Shown: in pieces, positions 29,661-43,300 of the stretch | Layout of the letters: each line of letters starts with the position of its first letter | Position numbering within the stretch: the first letter of the stretch is position 1 | Assembly: GCF_001039355.2 (NCBI RefSeq) | Contig: NW_019774836.1 | Location: 174,230-238,229 of the forward strand | DNA: 64,000 nt | DNA from: Lingula anatina | Lineage: Eukaryota; Brachiopoda; Lingulata; Lingulida; Lingulidae | Direction of reading: 5' to 3' | Notes under the pieces: model-generated | Databases searched by the model: none | What the model was told of the DNA's origin: nothing | What the model saw: only the letters and a program-made list of their open reading frames with translations | Made by a program: the position numbers and the translations under genes

Positions 29661-32600
29661 TTAATAAATCGCAGATGACACATTAAATTCTGTTTTCAAT
29701 CTTTTATTTATCAAAAAGCTTACACAGTGGCCTACAGCACTCCGAAGCTTTAACAAACATGGCTTTGGATATTACTCTTAAAATTTCAAACACATCTCTT
29801 CCAACTATCTTATTAAGATATATCACTTCAAAGTAGTCACAAAAATAACGAGTTTGGACAAGATTCAGATTGTACCAACAAAGAATCATTTTTAAAATAT
29901 TTTCTGTCTATTTGGTTGGAATCTGGTGAGTGCTAACAGTTTCCCCAATTTCTTGCTCCATCACTCAAACTAAGCACAATTCTCTCATGAAAAATCTGAG
30001 AAAAATACTGTCTGCATTTTTTCATCAGATAAATGATCAAAATTATTCTGCACCCGTCCAAAAAAAGTATGTATCATTTTGTACTAACATGTTCAGTTTT
30101 TATAAGAAAATCTTTATTTTTCAAACTTAAAACTAAAAACAGACAAAAAAGACTGAAGCTTTTTTACTAATAGCTGTCTGTAGAAGGAACACTGTCCTCA
30201 GAGTGTTTTCTCACTTTTCAAATATTATAATTATTTTGTAAAAGAAAGTTGTGCTTTTACTTGTTGAAAATGAAGCCTTCCTTTTTGATCCTTAAACAAG
30301 TACTGAAGACTTTATTTCAAGCTACAATGTACATTGCATTAGAAACGAGTACAAGTACAACTCATGTTCAAAACGTACATTTTGATTTTTTTCAAAATAA
30401 GCAAAGAAATGAACCAACAAATAAATAATAAAAGATATACCTCTGTACAATAGTATTACCTTTGTATCTAAAACAAATTTTAGGAAATGAATCAAAACAG
30501 GAAATTTGCACAAATATTTTTAACGATTTTACACAAATTTACCATAAATTCCCAACTTAATTTGTTTTTCCAGTCAACAATTGTTCTTAATGTTCATAAA
30601 ACAGATCTTAACAAATGACGACATTTCTCATGCCATTCCCGAATACACATAATTGAGCAAGCCTGTTGTTGTTTGCAACTTTTTGTCACAACTACATGAG
30701 CAATAGCAACAGAAATAAGGCAATGGATAACAATAGGCAAAAACAGTCGTCACAAAAAGAAATCCCATTCTCAGTTGTACATTTTTCTTTCTTGGATCTG
30801 ACAATAACAAATGACTTCCAATTAATACAACGTGATTATCATCCGGACCAAAGAACCAGCATAAATTTCAGAGCACTGTTGGACTCTCCTATGAGCATGT
30901 TAGGTACCAATGACCTCTTCACCATTCTATTTCAAAATAATTATATTACTATATGAATTTAACCAGTGTTTGGAATAAAGTTCTGTGAAATTTATAGGTG
31001 AGAGAAGAACTGGTGAAAGAGAATTAGAGAAACTGATATAAGGAGAATAAAATGAATTATGCGACTTTGATATCACACACGGAACTGTTTTCACAAATAC
31101 TTCTAACCCTGTAGTCATTTCAACAAAGGGAATTTTGATTTTTTTTTTTGTTTAAAGCTGCTTTGCTAACAAAATGATACAAATACAAGGTCTGTAAAAC
31201 TCCAACTTTGTGTACTTCATGCACATGTATTCATACAAGAATGCTTATAATCTTTACCCACATGAAGTTATGTGACTATCAAACTGCGATATCTGTTTCA
31301 ACTACAGCCATTTTCACAACCCGACAAAACTTTGACCAGGAATAGTCCAAATGACATCACCAGATGACCAGATCACAAATGGTCTTCCACTGGGCTTCTA
31401 ACATGAAAATCCTAAGTTAAATGACCTATGTGGGGGTGTCAGTTAGTCCATTTCAGGTCTTCTTAGTTAAGTCTTGTTGCGGACATGCCCGTTGTCTCCA
31501 TATATATTTTACAATGATAAACACAGGGATATATATTTATATGTTTATGTAATACCACAGGCACCTATGATAAAATAAAAAAGAATGGCTTAGGAGCCCA
31601 TTTAACCAAATCAGTTCCTAGGCTGATCTTGACTTAAAGACTGAAAATTTTAGCTTCACCTGCCCCCCAAATGAATATAACAGTGAGGATCTGGTTTATA
31701 ACCCCTCCCCCCCAATAGTATTAAACTTATGACACTCTTAATGAGACAAATTTGTGAATTGTCCATCCCTGTGTCTTATATTTTAAGGTGAAATTGTCCT
31801 TCTTGAATTTATTATTTTCAAGTGTGAAATGAGGCAAAAAATAATAATAAATAAATAAATAAATAAATAAATGTATTTTTTTAAATCTTTGTGCCCTTGA
31901 TCAACCTGTGTATAGCATTCCCACTTGCAATGCAAAGACCCTGGATGATTTCACAAAAGAACAACAAAAATAGCTACAACTTTAAGCAAGATTTGCTCGA
32001 ATCATTCAGTGTTTTTCTGCAATTTCACCCAGCCTCCTGTCAGACTTCATACTTCAGTTTGAAAACCAAGATCAGCCTTGGACCTAGTTTGTACTTTTGG
32101 AAAAACGAGACCTTGTATTATACAAAAGGCAAATAACACACTAGTAAATAACATATGCAAACACTATGATGCATATATATATATGTTTTCTCCTTTGCAT
32201 TTCTGCATAAAAGTGGCTACGATTTTCTACTAAAGTCTCAGCACCCCTTCAATAAGAAAGTTCATATTTACACTAGCTTGTTTTTTGTATACAATCAAGC
32301 TGGCAATGCGCAGCACTGCATCTTTATCACATTCAACAGTCAAACTTGTAGTTGCACTTTTTTTTCTCTTTGCGATACACTTTTCACAATGCCTTGTGGA
32401 ACTCTGCTGGACAGCAGGACTTAAAAAAGTAATCTTCAACAGAAATAAGGCTGTCACCATCAACTTGATGGGATGCTGGAATCTGCAGCATCATTATTTA
32501 TAGCCGTGTACCACTGCCTTCTTCCTATGAAACCAGTATCTTAGAACTCTTTTTGTAATCAAATCAGAACATTCACTTCTAAAAAGTGTTCATGATAACA

Positions 32601-32926
32601 TTCCCCATGCACATCGGAAAAAAATTATTTGAAAAGCTCACAGTCTATCACAATCTGACTTTTTCTCCACTAACATTCTACCAAGCATCTACATGGTCAT
32701 GATTCCATACATTTGAAAGCATTTGAGCAGCCTCAACTACGGCTATCACAAGTCTCCATTTTGGCTTTACAAACGGGACATCCCGTCCTCATGTAATTAA
32801 AGCACTTATGTCATCAGCAAACTCAGCTGTGTCTGAAAACATTAGTCTGCTAAGAGCCTGAAAAGTTCCATATTTATCACTTTCTCTTCTGTATCCATAA
32901 CTTTTGCACACATTTTTTTAAAGCAG
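29661..32926 (-). other. Probable 3' UTR and downstream flank of the SH2 gene
   Basis: No coding segment recognised. Contains an AAAT microsatellite (about 31841-31872). Several AATAAA motifs occur on the minus strand and none can be singled out. Confidence 0.35.
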
Positions 32927-33142
32927 TTATATTGTCAATTCTGCCATAACAGTGTGAAAATCTGTCAGTCGGTGATAGTCTGGGTCTTCCGTCTTGCTGT
33001 CTTCCTCTCCTTCTTTGTCCATCTCCGTGAATGACGGATTATTTGAATTCCGAGGCATTTTCAAAGTGCACGGCAGCATTTCCTTCATGACGCTTAAGTG
33101 CACCACAAGAGACGTAATGTTGTTCCATTGTTTTTCTAGCCC
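32927..33142 (-). CDS. SH2 gene, alternative terminal exon B (distal)
   Basis: Acceptor TTTTCCCCAG, then GGG CTA GAA (GLEKQWNN) in phase 0. It encodes the end of an SH2 domain (SLVVHLSVMKEMLPCTLKMP) followed by an acidic tail rich in Glu, Asp and Ser, ending TAA 32929-32927 (71 residues). It is paralogous to exon A at 33774-33920: both start GL(D/E)K(E/Q)W(S/N)N and share the HLS.M.EMLPCTL block. Both match the donor at 35737 in phase. An acidic tail distinguishes the isoform made with this exon. Confidence 0.82.
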   Translation of the reverse strand, partial: GLEKQWNNITSLVVHLSVMKEMLPCTLKMPRNSNNPSFTEMDKEGEEDSKTEDPDYHRLTDFHTVMAELTI

Positions 33143-33195
33143 CTGGGGAAAAGACAAGCGGCAGTTACTGCAGATGCCATTTCATAAATGGTTGA

Positions 33196-33240
<45 letters not shown>

Positions 33241-33773
33241 TGTAACGAAAAAGAAATTCACACAGTCTCTGTGGAAATATATATGTCATGCACGGTGTCC
33301 ATAAAATTAAAAAAAAAAATACATCAGTGTTTGAAGTGAATCAAACTGAGATCATCATGAAAAAAATGTTTTGATTGTTTAATATGAATTTTCCGCATTG
33401 CAGAAAATAAATCTTTTTTTTTTTCATTTTGTCTTATATCCACTTTTGATTGTTTATGGACCATCCTCCCTGTGAAAGAGAATTTGTTTTTCACTTTGTA
33501 TCCACTGTATTGTAGAATTCTACCTCTGGGAAACATAAAATTTCTATCTAATCCACCACTCATGCAGTAACATGGAAGATTGAAGTCTCATCACCAAAAC
33601 CACCACAAGTATGAAATTTACCCCGCTCCATTTCAATCACGTTGACATGTGCATGTGTGCACGTTTTTATCAAGAACACAAACATATTCTAATTTTTTTT
33701 CCACATGGGATGTAGAGGCTAATAATATTGATAATGAAGTGTATCCAACTCAGTCGTGTGAATGCGCATGTTT

Positions 33774-33920
33774 TCATGCACATGAGACATGTTCATTTTC
33801 GACGTAAGAAGGGTTTGGCGTACACCGTTTGCCCCGTCGTAACGTGCATGGAAGCATTTCTGGCATGATAGAGAGATGAGTAACGAGAGCGTGCAAATTG
33901 GACCACTCCTTATCTAGCCC
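33774..33920 (-). CDS. SH2 gene, alternative terminal exon A (proximal)
   Basis: Acceptor TTCTATTATAG, then GLDKEWSNLHALV in phase 0. It completes the SH2 domain (THLSIMPEMLPCTLR) and continues with a short basic/Cys-containing tail to TGA 33776-33774 (48 residues). As it has its own stop, inclusion excludes exon B from translation. Its residues and start codon triplets parallel exon B, so the two arose by exon duplication. Which one is used would change the C-terminal part of the phosphotyrosine-binding pocket and the tail. Confidence 0.8.
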   Translation of the reverse strand, partial: GLDKEWSNLHALVTHLSIMPEMLPCTLRRGKRCTPNPSYVENEHVSCA

Positions 33921-35736
33921 CTATAATAGAAAGAACAGAGAAAAAAGAGAGGATATACATATAATATAATATAATATGAATAAATTAAATAACCAAGTGT
34001 TATAATGCAGTTAATTGTATTCTAATAAATTAATCAATAAGTCGGTAAAAGGGTGAAAAGACGTAAATCAACCGTGAACTAAAATTGAATAACTGAAATG
34101 CAATACTAAGGCAAAGGCATGCAAATAATACTATAATACTAATGCAGTGCCAATCAATGCTAGACAACATGCTCTACTCATTCCCAATATACTCTCTTTG
34201 TTACGTTATTGACTAAACTATAATCAATAGAAATGTCTGTGTGATAACACTTATTTCACAGGTTTGATGGTATTGATATTATAAAACACCTAAACTATCA
34301 TGCAAGAATTAATGTTACTAGAATGATACAAGAGAGGGGAGTGAATACTACGTGTACATTTTAAAGTTAAAATTACAACCATGCAACTTTGTCAAGTGAG
34401 TCTGGTAAAAACTACACTATGGAGCAAACTACAACATATCTTTCCTAGAATGGCAAAAAATAGGTTTTGGAAAAATACAATATGTTTGGATTTATTTCTG
34501 TGTTTAGGACAAGGTTTGTCAGCTTACAACTGGCACCAATTTTTTTTAATGCAACTGTTTTATCATGATTATTTTAATGTCCAGAGAATATACAGGATTC
34601 TGTTAAAAGTTCTGGGTTCAAATAGTCGATCTTCACTATTCTCCCCAGAGTGAAATTGGAACAAAATATTACTCTCCAAGGGGGCATTTCATTTATTGAT
34701 TCATTTTTTTTATTATACAACATAAATAGTTAAAAAGCTCCGAGGAACCCATTCTCCAAGCATCAACTAAAATGCCTGGTATTGGGTGCATACTGTGGGG
34801 CAACTTTTCAAGGCTAGAAGCTCTACTTGCTGCTCAGTTTCATCAGACTTTAACTTGAGGGGGGGGGGGGGGCTGTGTGGGACACGCGGGGAAGAAGGTT
34901 GTAGGGGACAATAAAAAAAGCCTTTTATCATCTCATTTCCGATTTTCAGCTAAGTTCTTTTGTGAAGGTGGTACTAACACGCTAGGGGGAGCTCAAGACC
35001 CCAACCAGGCAACACCAACAGCTCAGCTTGAAGCTCTCAGTGTGAGTTGGACTTCTGGCATTTATCTGGTAAAGGCTGCCAGCTGGTCTCTGGCATACAG
35101 GGATATGGTGCTTATGTTTTGGTAAATAATTATCTGATATTGTTTTCTTTTCTTAATGTGCATCCATAGTATTTCTGTTTACTTCAAACTCACTAAAACC
35201 AAAAGCAAACATGTGCAGACCCTGCAAAATTTGAATAGAATAAGCTTAAGTGGCAAAACTCATCTTAATGATCTAGTGAATAAGCATAAGGCAAAAAGGC
35301 ACCAAGAGTGAATGTACAAACCAACAGAAGAGCAAGCCATGTAAATAACAACAAGTAATATGATGTTGTGAAGCAAAAAGAAAAGGAAACACTTCAAGAC
35401 TGGTTGCCAGAAAAAAATCTCATCCCTGATCTGAACCTCAAGAAGGATCCAACAGTGAGGAGATATAATAAACAGCCTCTTCTGAAAGAAGCAACAAATG
35501 AGAGTGACCCATTCCCCCTTAACCTGGGTTGTATCCAAGAATACAGCAAGTTTGAACACTCATTTGCACATCTGGGTGAAGAAAGACTGGGGGGGGGGGG
35601 GGGGGGGGGGGAAATAAAGTATGTTACCTGAAGACACAACAACTGGTTGAAAGAGAAAGGGTCAAGTGGTGACCTCTATGACACAAGTCAGGAGTCGGAC
35701 ATTGCTGTCAGTCCAGCCATGGTATTTCATACATAC
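33921..35736 (-). other. SH2 gene intron before the terminal exons
   Basis: Holds poly-G tracts (34859-34872, 35589-35611). ORFs at 34381-34653 and 35368-35631 on the plus strand have no family motif and no splice context. Confidence 0.4.
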
Positions 35737-35908
35737 CTTCAGTCGAACTCCAGTTTGTGTTCGCTGAATTAAATAGTGCGCAATGCCAGTTGGGTTGTCG
35801 AACTTTGGAACTTTTACTGAGAGCGCGTAGCACCCTGCGTGTGTGGTACTGTCACGAATGATGAACGAGCCTATGTCCTCGTGGTGTAGAATTTCCAAGG
35901 CTATCTCC
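35737..35908 (-). CDS. SH2 gene, exon encoding the SH2 core
   Basis: Acceptor TTTATTGCAG and donor AAG|GTATGT. The 172-nt exon encodes EIALEIL, the phosphate-binding GSFIIRDS with the invariant Arg, then CYALSVKVP, IAHYLIQRT and GVRLK. These are SH2 strands B to D. By eye it most resembles tensin-type SH2 domains (FIIRDS, HFLI, GVRLKG). It joins upstream through a split Arg codon (AG|G) and ends in phase 0 for either terminal exon. Confidence 0.9.
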
Positions 35909-36134
35909 CTGCAATAAAGAAGATTGTATATTGAGGTAGGAAAGATTACAACAGTGGACAGTTCATAAAAAAAAAGCTGTATAGCACTTAGTCCTTCTGG
36001 CTGTTTCTATCATCAGATTATAAGATTCTAAAAACAGTGGCTAGCAATTGAACAAATTTACCAAATTTTACCTGCAAAAATAGAACCAATACAGTATCAA
36101 TATCAACATTCATAATAGCCAAGCCATCAAATAC

Positions 36135-36230
36135 CTTGGAATTCCTGCCTGGTACCATGGCGCCATCTTTAGTGTTTCATCTTCATGTCCGGCTTCTGCC
36201 TGCTGCTGTAACCTCCTCAAAGAATCGTAC
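36135..36230 (-). CDS. SH2 gene, exon encoding the SH2 N-terminal edge
   Basis: Acceptor TTTTGCAG and donor AAG|GTATTT. The 96-nt exon encodes YDSLRRLQQQAEAG, an acidic linker and APWYQAGIPR, the start of an SH2 domain (WY..I.R). Its phases (1 nt in, 2 nt out) match the exons on either side. Confidence 0.85.
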
Positions 36231-36398
36231 CTGCAAAACAAGTGAAAGTTCAAAAGCCTTAATTGAAATAAAATAATTCTCTCCAGCTTCTGCATATAAC
36301 ATTTAAAAATACAATCGTCTTGTCATGCTGGTGGTCTCTTACAATGTCAATCTACGTAAAAATAATGATGTTTATAATGGCTAAAATCAACAAACTGT

Positions 36399-36429
<31 letters not shown>

Positions 36430-37071
36430 CTATAAAGTAAGCCTTGAACATCTGTTCCATTTGGGTTGTGTACATGAGCTTATAATAAGCAACCTCATAA
36501 AGCAGTCACCAAGACAGCTACTGGTTAGGAATAATCCTGACCTCATCGAAAAAATTCACAAACTCTACTAGGTATTCTTATTCCCACTGTTTAAACTTGG
36601 TATTTGCCGGAGTCAAACAGAAGCTGTCGGGGGATGTTGTACAGAGACATGGCTGTGTTGTTCAACTTTCATGTTAACCTCTCGTGACCTCTTCACACAC
36701 TCAGGTCACATGCTTGGTGATAAACAAAACTTGCCACTGTCTAGACATTTTGAGTATGGTAATGACTTAAATTTTTCAAATGCCTCACTTTTTTTTTGGC
36801 TAATGTTTAAGCTTAAATTCAAGATTTATCATTTTTAAACACTCACAAAATATGTATATTCTGATTCAAAGCCAGGTGTAGTAACTAGTCAAAACTTTTG
36901 AATCAACAAATAAGGTATTAGTAACAAAGAATTTATTAGGAAGAAAACTATCAATTCATACAATTCAAATTCATCGAGCAACTACCATATTTAAAAGTAC
37001 AACATAATTAGAAATGCCTGTACTTGACATACCCATATCTGATCAGTGCCTTAGATATCTTCATGGCATAA

Positions 37072-37240
37072 CAGGCCGATAGCCAGCAATTTCAAAAGGG
37101 GGGTTCTTTTTTTTTTGAAAAGGTGGACCTTTTCCCATAAAAACTTCATGTACCTAGATCAAAATTTACCCAGAGTGGACCTTTTCCACGCAAAAGGGGC
37201 AGTTCTTTCGACCCCCTCCTCCTCCCCCGCTACGGGCCTG
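37072..37240. mobile_element. Small inverted-repeat element (MITE), 169 bp
   Basis: Termini CAGGCCGATAGC and, inverted, CAGGCCCGTAGC, flanked by CATAA on both sides (37067-37071 and 37241-37245). There is no ORF. The interior repeats a GTGGACCTTTTCC-type motif twice. Termini starting CAGG.. recall hAT elements, but the 5-bp duplication is shorter than the hAT 8 bp, so the class is open. Confidence 0.7.
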
Positions 37241-37320
37241 CATAATGTGACATTAGTGTTAAGGGGACTAAAGCATTACATTTTAGTACACTTATAAATT
37301 GATATGGAACTGGTTGTCAA

Positions 37321-37333
37321 AATTTGTAGATTC

Positions 37334-37381
<48 letters not shown>

Positions 37382-37390
37382 CTACAAATT
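37321..37390. repeat. AG microsatellite inside a 13-bp inverted repeat
   Basis: AATTTGTAGATTC (37321-37333) and GAATCTACAAATT (37378-37390) enclose about 22 AG units. Outside them TGGTT and AACCA extend the symmetry with a few unpaired bases. Confidence 0.85.
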
Positions 37391-40300
37391 AACCAGCCAA
37401 ACTGTAAAGTTTACCTCAAAAATGTACTCTTGTAATTGGAAGTCAAAGAGACTATCTACATCTAGCATGCAGGTTGAAATTAATGGCTTATTTGCACATG
37501 GAGATGTTGTCTTAATGCATTCAAACATGAAAGGTCATATTATAAACAACAATTACTCAAATTTACCCAAATGTCTAGACCATCCACCCATACACACACA
37601 GTTACACTGACAACCGCATTGGTAAAAGTCTCGATTCCTCTTAACTCATATCCCATCCTGACTGATATCTAGAGCATTTTTCTACTGCCTTGCATAGTGC
37701 AGGAAGTAGAAAACCCAAAAAGTACACCAACATTAATAACTGTCTGCTATTGAAAATTTTTATCACTTTTACTCAGCAAACTTTTACAGGTAAAAGGAAT
37801 TTTGTTATTTATGACGACCTTTAACTTATCCTTTCAATTTTTGACACATCAGTGCCTTTTGCTCAAACTTTTATTCACTAAAAAAGGAAATAAAGACAAA
37901 AAATACACAAAATGTACCAAACGCCCTCTTCAACATTGCCCTACCTGTGTACATAATTATAATAACAGTATCCTCCAGTGTAGACATGTTTCTGAGACCT
38001 AACCCCCCCAGCACCGCCTTGGCCACGATTCCACTTCACCCACTTGCGAATTCTTCTCCACCACTTCATGTCTATCTATAACGCAATCAATTGGTTTTCC
38101 CTATGGCGGCCATTTTATGCTGATTTATGTGCATGTGTATATCTGGATCCTAATAAGTGCACGATGTTATTTATAATCCCATGTAAACTATGGTGTAACC
38201 TCGTCTCATTTGGTGCCTGCTGTAATATCTTCTGAAAATGTTACATCTGCCAGAAAATCTGCAGGAAATGCTGAGGTTTGGCAGTTTCTGAGACATAATT
38301 GTTACATCAGTGGCTGGAAACACAGTCAAAGAATCTGTGTTAAAATACCTGGTGAGAAGGAGTTTTTTTTTCTGCAACTCTCACTAAATATTCAGCATTT
38401 AGAATACTCCAAATGAATCTAAATATGTCCTTTCCTAGCACCCGTACTATACAGTTATTGGATATTCAAATTTAATCATTCATAGGGAAAATACAGTTGT
38501 AGGAGTAGTGGTAAGTAATCCCAAATCAATACTCAAATTCACAGTCACTGAAACATCAGACTGAAAAAGGCTAGTAGCGGCCAAGTTCTGGAAGAGGTTC
38601 TGAGTCAGCAAAATCTTCCAGCTTATCATTAATTTACAATACAGAGTGCTCAATACAGCTTATTGTAGTAGCAGGAATCCAATGATGCCCCAATAGTTCA
38701 ATATCTCCTTCTCCCTCCACATCAGGATTTCCTGCTATTAACTCCTACTGAAGAACCCAATTGATGAAGTGAATGTCTGCTTGTAAAGTATTCAATTAGC
38801 CCACTGAAGTGTTTGCCTGCTCGACTTCTGTCTCTTTACTCCTGACGAATTGTTGTAAATCACCCCAGTATGAAATGGTAAATCAATGTCCTGACTTCCA
38901 GGAGAAAATTTACAGTACACACACACACACATAGAAGAGTACATAGAGACTGCGTTCCCAGCTCTTTAGTCTTTCATGAATTATTACGACCTGCCCCAGA
39001 TTAACTGCTGTAGAAATGTGTCGACAATACGGGAATGGCAATCCAATGGAATATGGTGGTCTTTAAGTCAAAAGCTGTCAGAGACAGATCTACCAGCAGG
39101 CTATTTCTCAGAGATAATTGTAAAATCAATGTCTGTCTGATGCTTTTTGTTAATAGATCAGCCTGACGGTAGAGGCTTGAATGCAAATGATCCTTTCCTT
39201 TTAAATTATTCTATCTATCTGATGAGTCTAGTGTTTTGGTAGGCTGTAGATTAAGTCTACATTTCATCTATTCTTCCCAGACAAAAAAGGGAAAAACAGA
39301 AGGCCAAAAGGGGAGGGGGGGGGGGGGGTTGAAGGAGCACCAAAGCTACCTTTTCACTTGATCTTTTTTCTTGGTAGTATTGTTCTAAAAACACTTGATA
39401 AACTCATGGGGATACGGGAGAGAGAGAGAGAGAGAGAGGGGGGGCACTAGGTCTTTCTCTTCACTGTGTATTTTTCTGATTGCGATTGTTCAGACGATTT
39501 CTGACCGTTCAATATAATCAAGAATTCTTAACATAATCCACATTCGAGGTAACACAGGATATAAATCCAGTCTAATTATTCTCTTATTATACAACCTGGT
39601 TTACTCATATACAGGTGGTTTGTCAGCCTCTGATCCATCTTGTTTCTAGCAATTCTGTTTCTGTTCTTCTGATTTGATGAATTCGAGACAATCACACTTT
39701 GTATAGGTTTCCTGCTGTGGTAATATAATTGGAGATTCAACCCGTTCCTTCATGACATAAAAATCAACCAGTTCTTGAAGCAACACAGCATATCAATGGA
39801 CGTCTGTATTTATATGATCAGCCATAAACTAGTTAGGACAAAACTGCTGTTTTTTTCCCCTCTGTTTCCTCCACACATCCCTCACAACATGGACAAGAAA
39901 GATGCTAGTCTCAATGATATTCCATCTCCCTGTAAACTTCTTTAAGTTAATTGTACAATATGGCTGGTACTATACTGTACCGTTCAAGATTCTGCAACCA
40001 GAGTGTGTAGAAAAGGTCAAAAGCTCAAACCCTTCATGTGTATGATGTGCGTGTGTATTCCTTTGGTGTTGCTGTTGTCTGGATGAAAGAATGCGCCAGA
40101 ACCAACTCCGTTTAATGGTCCAACCTCTTTCTGTATTGTACAACCCTAATATTTCCAGTTTCTAATTTCCTTTCATGTCACAGCAGTCTTTAAAATTCTT
40201 CTCCTGAATTTCAACTTCCTGTCAGTCCTTGTTTACAGTCCGAAGAATAACTACTGCTAAGCTTCTACCATAGTTTTTCACTCTCCTCACACTAGTATCT

Positions 40301-43300
40301 CTGATTAAATGTCACTTCTCTAGGATTAAATTGAATATCCATTCGAATCATGCTTCAGTTTCTACAGGCAGCCTTTGATTTGTTTCGGTTTGAATGCATG
40401 TCTGTTCCTTTATCCTCGTGAAAATTAATACTGGGTCTACTACTCTAATTTCTACAAAATAATGTTGCTGTAATTCTTAATGTTAGCAAAAGCTGTTTCT
40501 TCACACTGAAACTTTCTTTTTTTTAAACAACAGTCATATAATGTATACACTTATCAGAAAAGTATTCTTCTACACCTTTGTAAGGTAAAATAAATGTCCC
40601 TCTATCTCTCTGCCTCGAAAGTGAATGTCATTTCCAATGTAAACCTTGATCAGAAGACTGACGTTACATAAACTTCATTTGCCACAAAATGCCAGTTCTC
40701 AGTGTTCTCATTCAATCAAAACTATGGCACAGCATCGCTGATTAATTTCTTTCTCTTACGATTCAGCTTCTGATCTAATTAAGCAGAAATCTCCAAGCCC
40801 AATCTGTTAGGTTTAATTGCAAACTATCCTAGAGAGAATTGCAGTTGGAAAATTTCATCTCAAAGATAAATCATCCAATTAAGCCTGAACAGAACATCAA
40901 TCCATTGTCGTCTCCCCTCCAGAATTAAAACCTCTGTGTTCTATATCCCGGGATCCAATTATTCTCCAGAAGGGCCATTGTAAAATGTATCATCCAATTT
41001 GTGCTGCTATCAAGGCTGGCATATCACCAGTAACCTCATTTCTAACATCCAAAGTAATTCCAATTCTAAATTTCCTTGACAAATTATCTAGAGTATCAAC
41101 TTTTCTGCCCATGTATTTTCTCTCTCTCTCTTTTTTTGACTTCTGAATTTTTTAGGTGGAATACATCAACTTCAAGAAATGTCACTCTAAAACATGTTGC
41201 GCAGTGATTAAGGTCCGTCAAGCTTTGCTGTCAGCCAACTGAGTGTGTCCAGATCTCCGTCTGCTGTCCCACTACATACCCTCTCACCTTCCTGCCTGGC
41301 TGACTCTCCCACTGGGCATTAATTTTCTGAGAAATAATTACACTTTTAAGATGTATCACCCAGTCAGAACATCAATCAGGGCCTTGTCAAGCTTGTAGAT
41401 TGCCTAATGAGGCAGGCAGTAATGAGGCGTCTGCACACACGTTAATAATTTCTCACAGATCTTTCAAGTATTGTAAATGTCTTCACTCTCTCAGTCAATT
41501 ATTCATAATACTAGCCATGGAATGGAATTGAATGGTTTCCCTAGAAAAGGGTGACTCTTTTTCATTCGATCTGTTGGCTTTATTTTTTCTTCTTTCAAAA
41601 ATTCTTCAAGTGTTTTTGAAAGTATACGATAACAATTAAGTAGTTGAATGTTCGTCAATGTATTTCCCATTCTGCATGGACTACCTGATCTTCCACAGTC
41701 CTCATCTCAAATGTCTCTTACAATATTTTCGCTGTACCACAAATAAATGCACCAACACCACAAACCATTTCAAAGCATATATTGATATGTTTTTGATGAT
41801 ATTTTAATGACTTTATTTGCTTCCCCATTCCTGTCTCCAATCTGTGGTAATTTTCTATGTTAAAAAAAAAAAAATTCCCATGGCAGACGAGAGTACAAGT
41901 GTTTTCCTGTCAGTTAGTTGCAATTGTCTGTGACCACAAATCCAGTACAAACCCACTTCTTCACAGGTCTCCTGTGTGTGTTCACTAAATCGGTTTTTGG
42001 TTTTCGACAGTCAACTTGCGGTCATTTATCATGCTGCGTTGATCAGGCCACTGAATGTCTTATTTCCCAGAACTAATTTCTTGGAAACTAAACCAGACGT
42101 CTCTGAGGGGAAATCTTGTCAAGAATCCATTAACGACACCACATATTTAGGCCGTCCCTCTTTCCATCTTTAGATGTGTCTTCTGTTGAAGTGTATTGAT
42201 TTTTCAGTCCACTGCCAGTGTGCGTTTTCCACTTACTGGCTACTCACAACAACACCTTAAACTGCTTCTTGAACAGACCTAATAGGCGCTTAATTGATAA
42301 TATATATAGAGAGAGTAATTAGATAGATACATGAACCTCTCTGTTCTTATATTATTTCTCCTTAATTAAACCAATTTCTCTGCTAGTTTCACCAAAGGAA
42401 AGAGTTGTTTGAACATTGCTTCTGTCTCAGTTACTTGTGTACTTAGTTAACTGAATTATGTCAATACAAGATGATAATATTGTCTTAATGGATTTTTAAT
42501 GACATTTTGGTATTGGCATGTTACCTAATTTATTTACAAACCCCATTCTTTCCTTCTGTGGTCTAATCTTATATGTATAAGATGAGCTTTTAAAAGAATG
42601 TGAAATTTTTGCTTGTCTTCATAAAAAAATCACAAATTACCTATTTTTTGGAGCTTAAAATATTGATGAAACATGGCCTATATATTTTTTCATCATCTAA
42701 ACTATATAAACAAACAGGTGGTGTGTCTGACACCCAACATATAAACTGAACCACAAAACTTCACATGGGGCAATATTTTTTCCAAAGAGCTATATTTATC
42801 CCTCACGTCTGACATAAACAGTACTTTTTATTAACTATGGGATGAACAGGCTGCATACAGATGAACCCCAAACCATGTTTACACAGGTACCTTTGGTACA
42901 CCAAGTCTGGCACAACCCAAATTGCAATCAAGGCAATTGCTGTTCAGCATGTCAAGGAATATTCAATCAAGTGAACTGAGAAATTTAAACTAAAAAGGGC
43001 AGTTTATGGAAGGCATTCATAGCAATTTAGATATTCTTTTTTTTTTTTTTTTGGAGGGGGGGCGGCATTTTAAAGGCAAAATCACAACCGGTCAGTGTGT
43101 CAAATGGTGGTCTGAAAAGGGTCACAACTGAGTGCAGATACAGCAGACAACACATTAATCAGCATTCCTTGCTGTCACAGTATCAGCTGGTCCACTATCT
43201 TCAGTAAACATACACCCGATTTTTTATGACCTTGTGTAGCAAACATGTCTCTTAATTGAGGGTATTACTTTCCAATATTTCACTGAATGTATCATTTTTA

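Noticed and set aside
35368-35631. 87-codon plus-strand ORF before a poly-G run
   Set aside because: No recognisable family, no splice signals, and it ends in homopolymer-derived Gly.
32927-36230. Calling the SH2 gene tensin outright
   Set aside because: The SH2 resembles tensin, but there is no PTB domain after it and no phosphatase/C2 part in the window. It is kept as an SH2 adaptor.
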